From JAZUCL01 sp045639125 (GTDB taxonomy: Bacteria > Bacillota > Clostridia > Oscillospirales > QAMX01): DNA of 57,644 nt. The DNA lies in NCBI GenBank assembly GCA_045639125.1, contig JAZUCL010000009.1, positions 1-57,644 of the forward strand, in the 5' to 3' direction. Under the pieces are notes generated by a model. That model was not told the origin of the DNA, made no database searches, and saw nothing but the letters and a program-made list of their open reading frames with translations. The translations under genes were made by a program, and so were the position numbers. Shown one piece after another: positions 6,852 through 13,703 of this stretch (position 1 is the stretch's first letter; every line of letters begins with the position of its first letter).

Positions 6852-7505
6852 ATGAAAATTGCACCATCAATTTTGAGCGCAGATTTTGCAAATCTTGAAA
6901 GGGATATCCACCGTATTAAAGAAGGCGGTGCGGATTATGTTCACGTAGACGTTATGGACGGACATTTCGTACCTAATCTTACAATCGGTGCACCGGTAGT
7001 AAAGGCGTTACGCCGTATTACCGATATGCCTCTTGACGTACATCTTATGATACAAGAGCCTGACCGCTATCTTGATGACTTTATCAAGGCAGGTTCAGAC
7101 ATTATAACAGTGCATTATGAGGCGGACGGAGACACATTAGAGCAGGTGAAGAAAATTCGTGCTGCAGGTGTACGTGCGTGTGTATCTGTAAAGCCAGCAA
7201 CGCCTGCTGACGTACTTGTACCTCTTCTTCCGTATCTTGATATGGTACTTGTAATGACGGTAGAGCCTGGATTTGGCGGACAAAGTTATATTGAATCTTG
7301 TTCCGATAAAATACGCTTTTTGCGAAAGGCTATTGACGAGGGAGGCTACAAATGCGAACTTGAGATGGACGGTGGTGCAGGAGCATCGAATATCGCCCAC
7401 ATCGCACAGTGCGGTGCTGATGTTGCAGTAGCAGGAAGTGCCGTATACGGAAAAAGTGACGTTGCAGCAGCAATCGCAGAATTAAAAGCCCTTGCAAAAG
7501 CATAA
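6852..7505 (+). CDS. rpe: Ribulose-phosphate 3-epimerase
   Basis: Interconverts ribulose-5-phosphate and xylulose-5-phosphate in the pentose phosphate pathway; cytoplasmic TIM barrel. The family landmarks are clear: KIAPSILSADFANL at the N-terminus, HVDVMDGHFVPNLTIG (metal-binding His and catalytic Asp), DVHLMIQEP, VMTVEPGFGGQ, and ELEMDGGA with the second catalytic Asp near 175. Full length (~217 residues). The ATG at 6852 gives the usual MKIAPSIL start and has AAGGA 9 bases upstream; an ATG three codons earlier (6843) is too close to it. Arg codons are CGN only, in contrast to the operon that follows. Partners with the split transketolase at 49970-51805. Confidence 0.97.
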   Translation: MKIAPSILSADFANLERDIHRIKEGGADYVHVDVMDGHFVPNLTIGAPVVKALRRITDMPLDVHLMIQEPDRYLDDFIKAGSDIITVHYEADGDTLEQVKKIRAAGVRACVSVKPATPADVLVPLLPYLDMVLVMTVEPGFGGQSYIESCSDKIRFLRKAIDEGGYKCELEMDGGAGASNIAHIAQCGADVAVAGSAVYGKSDVAAAIAELKALAKA

Positions 7506-7706
7506 ATAAGAAATGGAGAATAGATGCTATGAAAATGGGAATCGTAGTTTATGATCCTGTTTTCTAAATTATATATATCCTTATAAAACTCTCTAAATGG
7601 TTATATACAGGGAAATGTCGCAACACTATTATTTTATAAAAATGGTGTCAGAGTGTGTATATAAGACGATTAAAAAGTTTGACACAGAACTAAAAACACA
7701 TAACAT

Positions 7707-7742
7707 AAAAAGGACAATGGATAATCCATTGTCCTTTGGCTT
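7707..7742. terminator. Terminator of the glycerol-3-phosphate operon
   Basis: A 13-bp perfect stem (AAAGGACAATGGA / TCCATTGTCCTTT) with loop TAA. T-runs flank it on both strands. It closes the minus-strand operon. The gap 7506-7706 holds only a 13-codon frame (7529-7567). Confidence 0.85.
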
Positions 7743-7826
7743 TTTAATACGTCCGCATCTCAAATCTGCTTTAATGTGTCAGATCATTCCGTATCATGAT
7801 CTTTGCTTTTATTGTGGCAAAACAAC

Positions 7827-8615
7827 TTACTTCAAATCCTCATATAATCTTCTGATATTATCATATATGAATTCAGGCTTTACATCACTTTTTTCGAGGT
7901 CAGCCATTGTTCCCTCACCGCTTAACACAAAAACCGTACTTATACCCGCATTAGCACCGCATGCAATATCTGTATAAAGCCTGTCTCCCAAAAGCACAGT
8001 TTCTTCTTTTGAAAAACCCGTAGCGTCCATTGCAAGATATGCCATTTCAGGTTCAGGCTTACCAATAAACTTCGGGCGTTTTTTTGTTGCGTTATAAATT
8101 ATGTCAGCAAAAGACCCACAATCAGGGACAAAGCCATACCATGTAGGGCATACCCAATCAGGATTTGTTGCAATATAGTCTATGTTTTCTCTAAGGAGAA
8201 TGCACGAATCCTCAAGTTTCTGGAAAGTAATCTCTGTGTCGTTAGAAATGCAAAGACAATCTATTCCATCTTCTCTTTGGGTGGTTACGCAAAGACCTGC
8301 ATCTTTTAATTGTTTTACAAAAGATTGCGTTCCAAATGCATATATTTTCTTATATTTCTTTTCCTTCAAATAACAAATTGTGGCATCGGTAGATGTCAAA
8401 AAGTCCTCTGCAGTTGCATAAATCCCCATTTTCTCAAGTTTTTCAACATATTTGTCAACACCTTTTGAGGAGTTATTTGTAAGAAAAATATATCTTCCTC
8501 CAATTGATTTTACATAGTTCAAAAAATCAATTGTTCCGTCAAAAATATCGTTATCAAGATATATTGTACCGTCCATATCTAGTAAAAATAGTCTTTTGCC
8601 TTTCAAATCACTCAT
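7827..8615 (-). CDS. HAD-IIA (NagD-like) phosphatase, possibly glycerol-3-phosphatase
   Basis: Haloacid dehalogenase phosphatase with the type IIA cap. Motif I is LLDMDGTIYLDN (nucleophile Asp ~13), motif II FLTNNSS, motif III lies around GKPEPEMAYLA, and motif IV is LLGDRLYTDIACG. Family members act on p-nitrophenyl phosphate, phosphoglycolate or glycerol-3-phosphate. Being last in a glycerol-3-phosphate operon makes glycerol-3-phosphate a fair guess, but that is inference from context. It overlaps the upstream glpP by 8 bases, so translation is probably coupled. Arg is mostly AGA, unlike the flanking chromosome. Confidence 0.9.
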   Translation of the reverse strand: MSDLKGKRLFLLDMDGTIYLDNDIFDGTIDFLNYVKSIGGRYIFLTNNSSKGVDKYVEKLEKMGIYATAEDFLTSTDATICYLKEKKYKKIYAFGTQSFVKQLKDAGLCVTTQREDGIDCLCISNDTEITFQKLEDSCILLRENIDYIATNPDWVCPTWYGFVPDCGSFADIIYNATKKRPKFIGKPEPEMAYLAMDATGFSKEETVLLGDRLYTDIACGANAGISTVFVLSGEGTMADLEKSDVKPEFIYDNIRRLYEDLK

Positions 8616-9156
8616 CGCTATTCACCCAAAAATCCTGCTTGCCTGTGGAAATAGCCGTTGCTCCACAGGAAATCGCTTCGTTTATTTCTTCTTTTGTTTC
8701 TATAAGTCCGCCTGCTACAATAGGCGTTTTTAATTCATCTTTCAATCTACTTATTATTTTAGAAAGTGTTCCCGGCATTATTTCAATCATATCAGCCTTA
8801 GACATTTTGGCAGTTTCTACTGTTGTAGCAACAGATTGCGAGTCAACAAGGAAAAACCTCTGAACCGTAAACAATCCCTCTTTTTTTGCCATCTTAATTA
8901 TATTTGTTCGGGTGCTTATTATACCGTCAATCCCTTGTTCTTTCACGAATCTGATTCCGTATTCATCTTTTCCTATACCCTCAGCCAAATCAAGATGTAT
9001 AAAAATTTTTTTACCCGCAGAATGAACAAGTTCTGTCTGCTTTTTAATATCCGATATATTAGGCGAAAGCATAAATATTATATCAACTTTTGACTTTGAC
9101 GCAATCAGAAGTTCTTCAGCACTTCTTGCCGCTGCAATTATCTTATATTTCTCCAT
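8608..9156 (-). CDS. glpP: Glycerol-3-phosphate-responsive antiterminator GlpP
   Basis: RNA-binding antiterminator that, with glycerol-3-phosphate bound, lets RNA polymerase pass a leader terminator in glycerol operons. Recognised by the TIM-barrel-like series DIIFMLSPNISDIK, KKIFIHLDLAEGIGKDE, GIDGIISTRTNIIKMAK, FFLVDSQSVAT, DMIEIMPGTLSKII and PIVAGGLIETKEEINEAI. Length ~182 matches the family. I start at the ATG at 9156, with GAGGAG just upstream; an in-frame TTG at 9168 is less likely. A terminator stands right after the operon promoter (12209-12254), which is where GlpP would act, so the operon appears to control itself. Confidence 0.93.
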   Translation of the reverse strand: MEKYKIIAAARSAEELLIASKSKVDIIFMLSPNISDIKKQTELVHSAGKKIFIHLDLAEGIGKDEYGIRFVKEQGIDGIISTRTNIIKMAKKEGLFTVQRFFLVDSQSVATTVETAKMSKADMIEIMPGTLSKIISRLKDELKTPIVAGGLIETKEEINEAISCGATAISTGKQDFWVNSDE

Positions 9157-9168
9157 CTTGCTCCTCAA

Positions 9169-9513
9169 TTAAGGCATATTCCGGATAGCCACTACATTAC
9201 TACCAAATACATTCTCAATTATAACATCTTCTACGGCAATTGGCAATACAGGACAGGCTTTATTTATAATTTTCATTGCTTCAAACATCTTTTCCTTTGG
9301 TATTGGGGAAGCCGTTTTTACCGGGAGTATTTCACCTGTCTTACATCTTACAGTTGTGGTAATGGTACGCATAGGTGCTATGCATTCATTCTCAGCATAT
9401 ACCTTTCCTCTCGGGCAACTGTTTCCACTTACTTCAACTTCTCCGTTATCCTTTATCTCTGCAACAAGACTGCATCCCACAGGACACACTATACAGGTTA
9501 ATTCTCTTTTCAT
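9169..9513 (-). CDS. DUF1667 protein, small Cys-rich partner of the glycerol oxidoreductases
   Basis: A 114-residue DUF1667 protein. The N-terminal ELTCIVCPVGCSL with a further Cys in GNSCPRG gives four conserved cysteines, probably binding a metal or Fe-S cluster. The family is nearly always encoded beside the two FAD oxidoreductases found here and is thought to act with them in electron transfer from glycerol-3-phosphate; the exact role is unproven. Start has GAGGAG upstream, 2 bases after the previous gene's stop. Confidence 0.9.
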   Translation of the reverse strand: MKRELTCIVCPVGCSLVAEIKDNGEVEVSGNSCPRGKVYAENECIAPMRTITTTVRCKTGEILPVKTASPIPKEKMFEAMKIINKACPVLPIAVEDVIIENVFGSNVVAIRNMP

Positions 9514-9515
9514 AA

Positions 9516-10751
9516 TTAAAACTCCTCAAGATAAAAGTTAAGTTCCGTACAATTTGCTAAACTACTGTTTTTCAAAGTAATTTTTTCCATTTCACCTGGA
9601 CTTACTTTTGCTTTTTTCTTGGAAAGCAGAACATTTTCACCGTTACTTACGCAAATTTTTACATTATTAAACACGTTGGATACTCTGAAATAAACCGTTA
9701 CGTCCTTTTTCTCGGTTATTCTTTGAGGCACGGTATATCTGATTTTGCCGTCTGTTTTAATATCAATACTGACGCTTTCCTTATTAGCGTTGTTAATATA
9801 ATTAACAGCACCCATTGCGGCAATTTCTGCTTCTTCTGAAACAAAATCCACCAAATCATGTACATGCAAAACATTTCCGCAAGCAAAAATTCCGTTGCAG
9901 GATGTATGCCTGTTCTGGTCAACTACTGCTCCGTTTGTGAATCTGTCAATGCAGATTGATGCTTTCTTTGAAAGTTCATTTTCAGGAATCAAACCAACCG
10001 ATAAAAGTAGTGTGTCACATTCAATAAATTCTTCTGTTCCCGAAATTGGTTTTCTGTTTTCATCCACCTTTGCGATGGTTACACCCGAAAGCCTTTCTCT
10101 GCCGTGAATTTCAACTACGGTATGGCTTAATTTTAGAGGGATATTGAAATCGTTAAGGCATTGCTCAATATTTCGTGCCAGTCCACCCGAAAACGGCATA
10201 AGTTCGCAGACACATTCTACCTTTGCACCCTCTAATGTCATTCTTCTTGCCATTATAAGACCGATGTCACCCGAACCTAAAATGACAACCTTTTTGCCGG
10301 GCATATATCCTTCTAAGTTCACAAGTTTTTGTGCAGTTCCGGCACTGTAAATACCTGCGGGACGAGTTCCTGCAATATTTAAAGCACCCTTTGCACGCTC
10401 ACGGCAACCCATGGCAAGGATTATCGCCTTTGCCTTTATCTGGAAAACTCCCTCTTCACTGTTTGTGGCTGTTATGACTTTATCTTCTGTAATATCCAGC
10501 ACCATAGTGTTAAGTTTGTATGCTATTCCTAAATCTCTTACCTGCTTTTCATATCTCCACGCATATTCAGGACCTGTAAGTTCTTCGCCAAATCTGTGCA
10601 AACCAAATCCATTATGTATGCACTGCTGTAGAATTCCGCCCAAAGAACTGTCTCTTTCCAGTATCAGTATATCACGGATTCCTTCTTCATAGGCTTTTAT
10701 TGCGGCACTCATTCCTGCAGGGCCTCCGCCAACTATAACCAAATCTATCAT
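9516..10751 (-). CDS. FAD-dependent pyridine-nucleotide oxidoreductase of the glycerol operon
   Basis: Flavoprotein with two Rossmann dinucleotide folds: IVGGGPAGMSAAIKAYEEG at the N-terminus (FAD) and VVILGSGDIGLIMARR at ~155 (NAD(P)H). The family's closing block GIFACGNVLHVHDLVDFVSEE binds the flavin near residue 285-305. The C-terminal ~90 residues form an extra beta-rich domain. It lies between the GlpA-like enzyme and the DUF1667 protein, an arrangement conserved in Clostridia, and probably passes electrons between glycerol-3-phosphate oxidation and NAD(H). AAGGAGG precedes the ATG, 1 base from the upstream stop. Confidence 0.92.
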   Translation of the reverse strand: MIDLVIVGGGPAGMSAAIKAYEEGIRDILILERDSSLGGILQQCIHNGFGLHRFGEELTGPEYAWRYEKQVRDLGIAYKLNTMVLDITEDKVITATNSEEGVFQIKAKAIILAMGCRERAKGALNIAGTRPAGIYSAGTAQKLVNLEGYMPGKKVVILGSGDIGLIMARRMTLEGAKVECVCELMPFSGGLARNIEQCLNDFNIPLKLSHTVVEIHGRERLSGVTIAKVDENRKPISGTEEFIECDTLLLSVGLIPENELSKKASICIDRFTNGAVVDQNRHTSCNGIFACGNVLHVHDLVDFVSEEAEIAAMGAVNYINNANKESVSIDIKTDGKIRYTVPQRITEKKDVTVYFRVSNVFNNVKICVSNGENVLLSKKKAKVSPGEMEKITLKNSSLANCTELNFYLEEF

Positions 10752-10752
10752 A

Positions 10753-12186
10753 TTACTTATCCTCCTTGGTTTTGCCCACTATAACTTTTGATGTGCCTCC
10801 GCATTTTGTAATATCCTCGCAAGAAATTTTCATTTCCTCTGCAAGCAATTTTATAATATACGATGAGCAAAATCCGCCCTGGCATCTTCCCATTTGTGCT
10901 CTTGTTCTGCGTTTTACTCCGTCAAGGTCATGAGGCTTTGGATTTGTTCGAATTGCTTCTAAAATTTCACCCTCAGTTACACTTTCACATCTGCAAACTA
11001 TTTTTCCAAATGCTTTATTTTCAGCAATAATTTTATTTTTTTCTTCAATGCTTGCGTTCTTAAAATAGTGCATAGGTTTTCTTGTTGGGTTATAGTTCTC
11101 TTTACTAACAAGTTTTTCTCCCTGTTCTATCAGCATATCTCTCACCATATTTGCTATGGCAGGAGAAGCAGAAAGTCCCGGAGATTCAATACCTGCAACA
11201 TTGATAAATCCTTGTTTAGGGGAATTGATTATAAAGTCACCTGTATCGCCAACAGCACGCAGACCGCAAAAGGAAGTGATTGTTCCACCAAACGGAACAC
11301 CTTTCATATTTTCGTTTGCCTCTTTAATTATGTGTGCAAAGCCTTCCATGGTTGTTGCCTTGTTTTCTTTATCCGTTATGTCCACTGAGGTTGGTCCTGT
11401 CAGCAAATTTCCGTCAACTGTAGGCGACACTAAAATGCCCTTACCCATTTTTGACGGTGTTCTGAATATAGTGCTTTTTACTAATCCGCCAAACTCCTTA
11501 TCAAGCAAGATGTATTCTCCCTTACGCGGATTAATATTAAATGAGTTATCCCCAACCATTTTGGCAATTTTATCCGCATAAATACCTGCAGCATTTATGA
11601 TGTATCGGGTCTTTATACTGTCCTTTCCCGAAACAACTTCGTAGACGCCGTCAATTTCTTTTATGCTCAGAACTTCAAAATTTGTTCTTAGTTCTGCTCC
11701 GTTATCCATGGCATTTCCGATAGCCGCCACAGTAAGTTCATATGGGCATACAATAGAACCTGTTGGTGCATAAAGTGCACAAATTACATTATCAGAAATA
11801 TTTGGTTCTAATTCTTCCAGTTCTTCTTTTTCTAAAATTCTAAGGTTTTCAACACCGTTTTCTATGCCTCTTTTTAAGAGTCCTTCAATAACATTTCTGT
11901 CGTCCTCATTAAAGCCAATTACCAAAGAACCGTTATTTTTGTATTTAACTCCCAGTTCCTCAGTAACCCTTTTCATCATTTTTGAGCCTTCGACATTCAG
12001 TTTTGCTTTAAGGCTGCCTTCTTTTGCATCAAAACCGGCATGTACTATGGCAGAATTTGCCTTTGTTGCTCCCATTGCAACATCGTTTTCTTTTTCCAAT
12101 ACGGCTATTTTCAGGTTGTATGCAGAAAGGGTTCTTGCAATCATTCCACCCACAACTCCTGCACCTATAATTACTACATCATACAC
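10753..12186 (-). CDS. GlpA-like glycerol-3-phosphate dehydrogenase with C-terminal [2Fe-2S] BFD domain
   Basis: FAD-dependent oxidoreductase that should oxidise glycerol-3-phosphate to dihydroxyacetone phosphate. N-terminal VVIIGAGVVGGMIARTLS is the FAD fold; the DAO-type core follows, with KGEYILLDKEFG and the FAD-contacting VAGIESPGLSASPAIANMV near 345. The C-terminal ~80 residues (IVCRCESVTEGEI ... RCQGGFCSSYI) carry four Cys of a BFD-type [2Fe-2S] domain. I start at GTG 12186, 10 bases after GGAG; a GTG at 12195 touches that site. First gene of the operon. No glycerol kinase or facilitator is in the window. Confidence 0.92.
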   Translation of the reverse strand: MYDVVIIGAGVVGGMIARTLSAYNLKIAVLEKENDVAMGATKANSAIVHAGFDAKEGSLKAKLNVEGSKMMKRVTEELGVKYKNNGSLVIGFNEDDRNVIEGLLKRGIENGVENLRILEKEELEELEPNISDNVICALYAPTGSIVCPYELTVAAIGNAMDNGAELRTNFEVLSIKEIDGVYEVVSGKDSIKTRYIINAAGIYADKIAKMVGDNSFNINPRKGEYILLDKEFGGLVKSTIFRTPSKMGKGILVSPTVDGNLLTGPTSVDITDKENKATTMEGFAHIIKEANENMKGVPFGGTITSFCGLRAVGDTGDFIINSPKQGFINVAGIESPGLSASPAIANMVRDMLIEQGEKLVSKENYNPTRKPMHYFKNASIEEKNKIIAENKAFGKIVCRCESVTEGEILEAIRTNPKPHDLDGVKRRTRAQMGRCQGGFCSSYIIKLLAEEMKISCEDITKCGGTSKVIVGKTKEDK

Positions 12187-12208
12187 AATATGCACTCTCC
12201 TTTACAAC

Positions 12209-12254
12209 AAAAAAAGACGCACCAAAATAAACATACGTTTATTTTGATACGTCT
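12209..12254 (-). promoter_or_regulatory. Leader terminator, proposed GlpP antitermination site
   Basis: About 20-25 bases into the transcript an extended stem (AGACG and ATCAAAATAAAC with GTTTATTTTGGT and CGTCT) is followed by seven T on the minus strand, before the first gene. It can end transcription unless relieved. GlpP is encoded in the same operon. This is the classic glycerol-operon arrangement; the site itself is inferred. Confidence 0.75.
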
Positions 12255-12275
12255 CCAAATCTCTGTATCGTTTAC

Positions 12276-12304
12276 ATTATACCATAATAGCATAATATTG
12301 TCAA
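12276..12304 (-). promoter_or_regulatory. Consensus promoter of the glycerol-3-phosphate operon
   Basis: Perfect TTGACA (12299-12304), 17-bp spacer, perfect TATAAT (12276-12281). Such strength without an operator fits control by downstream antitermination. Confidence 0.9.
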
Positions 12305-12359
12305 TCAGTTTCTCCGAATTTGTGTTCATATCTTTTGGGAATAAAAACATACAGAATGA

Positions 12360-12388
12360 TTGACTATTATCTGATGTTATGATAAAAT
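12360..12388 (+). promoter_or_regulatory. Promoter of ychF
   Basis: TTGACT and TAAAAT with a 17-bp spacer. An 11-bp sequence AAATGGTGTCA is tandemly repeated in the leader at 12420-12441. Confidence 0.65.
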
Positions 12389-12483
12389 ATATTGATATAA
12401 AAGTTTGAAAAATAAAATCAAATGGTGTCAAAATGGTGTCAAACCAACTGTGAAACCTTGAAATATAAGGAGATGTGAAATAA

Positions 12484-13575
12484 ATGAAAATGGGTATAGT
12501 AGGCTTGCCAAATGTTGGCAAGAGTACCTTGTTTAATGCAATTACAAACGCAGGTGCAGAGAGTGCAAACTATCCGTTCTGTACCATCGACCCTAATGTT
12601 GGTGTAGTTGCAGTACCTGATGAGCGTATGGACGCATTGGCAGAGATGTATAACCCTGAAAAGTACACTCCTGCCGTAATCGAATTTGTTGACATCGCAG
12701 GTCTTGTTAAGGGAGCATCAAAAGGTGAGGGACTTGGCAATAAGTTCCTTGCAAATATCCGTGAGGTAGATGCTATTGTTCACGTTGTACGTTGTTTTGA
12801 GGACGAAAATATCGTACACGTAGACGGCAAGGTTGACCCTGCTCGTGATATTGAGGTTATTAACCTTGAACTTATACTTGCGGATATGGAAGTTCTTGAA
12901 CGCCGTCGTGACCGTGCCATGAAAGCGGCAAAGGGCGATAAAAAGTACGTTGCTGAGGTAGAACTTATTGAACGTCTTATTGCTCACTTGGAAAACGGAC
13001 AGTCTGCTCGTACATTTGAGGCAAGTGACGAGGAGAGAAATATTATTGACGAGTTTTCACTCCTTTCAGGAAAGCCTGTAATCTATGCGGCAAATATGGA
13101 CGAGGACGGCTTTATCAATTTTAAGGGCAACGGAATGTATGATAAAGTATGTGAAATTGCATCGGCTGAGGGTAGTGAAGTGCTGCCTATCTGTGCGAGA
13201 ATTGAGCAGGAGATAAGTGAACTGCCCGACGATGAAAAGGGAATGTTCTTAGAGGAACTTGGTATAAGTGAGTCAGGCCTTGCACGTCTTATCAAGGTAA
13301 GTTATCGTCTGCTTGGACTTATTTCATATTTAACGGCAGGTCCAAAGGAAGTTCGCGCATGGACAATTAAGCAAGGTACAAAAGCACCGCAGGCAGCCGG
13401 TAAAATTCATACCGACTTTGAACGTGGATTTATCCGTGCCGAATGTATTGCGTTTGACGAGTTGATGGCGTGCGGTTCAATGACCGTGGCAAAGGAAAAG
13501 GGCCTTGTACGAAGTGAAGGCAAGGAGTATGTCATGCGTGACGGTGACGTTGTCTTGTATCGATTTAACGTATAA
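12484..13575 (+). CDS. ychF: Redox-regulated ATPase YchF (Obg family)
   Basis: Ribosome-associated P-loop NTPase of the Obg/YchF group that prefers ATP. G1 is GLPNVGKSTLFNAIT at the N-terminus, G3 DIAGLVKGASKGEGLG (~66), and the altered G4 YAANMDEDG (~203), whose NMDE replaces NKxD and marks ATP preference. The C-terminal TGS domain ends the protein (GPKEVRAWTIKQG ... RDGDVVLYRFNV). Full length, 363 residues. AAGGAG lies 11 bases upstream of the ATG. It acts in translation and stress response. Confidence 0.97.
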   Translation: MKMGIVGLPNVGKSTLFNAITNAGAESANYPFCTIDPNVGVVAVPDERMDALAEMYNPEKYTPAVIEFVDIAGLVKGASKGEGLGNKFLANIREVDAIVHVVRCFEDENIVHVDGKVDPARDIEVINLELILADMEVLERRRDRAMKAAKGDKKYVAEVELIERLIAHLENGQSARTFEASDEERNIIDEFSLLSGKPVIYAANMDEDGFINFKGNGMYDKVCEIASAEGSEVLPICARIEQEISELPDDEKGMFLEELGISESGLARLIKVSYRLLGLISYLTAGPKEVRAWTIKQGTKAPQAAGKIHTDFERGFIRAECIAFDELMACGSMTVAKEKGLVRSEGKEYVMRDGDVVLYRFNV

Positions 13576-13599
13576 GGTTCAGGCAATAATATTTGAAGA

Positions 13600-13640
13600 G
13601 ACACCTCAGCGGATAAACTGCTGAGGTGTTACTTTTATAG
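13600..13640 (+). terminator. Terminator of ychF
   Basis: 10-bp stem ACACCTCAGC / GCTGAGGTGT followed by TTACTTTTAT. Confidence 0.75.
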
Positions 13641-13642
13641 AC

Positions 13643-13686
13643 AAAAAAACCACCGCAAAAGGTTTGCCTTTTGCGGTGGTTGCTGT
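13643..13686 (-). terminator. Terminator of hppA
   Basis: A 15-bp perfect stem (AACCACCGCAAAAGG and its complement), loop TTTG, followed on the minus strand by a run of seven T. The plus side also has a short T-run. Confidence 0.9.
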
Positions 13687-13703
13687 TTTTATAAATTAGT
13701 CTA

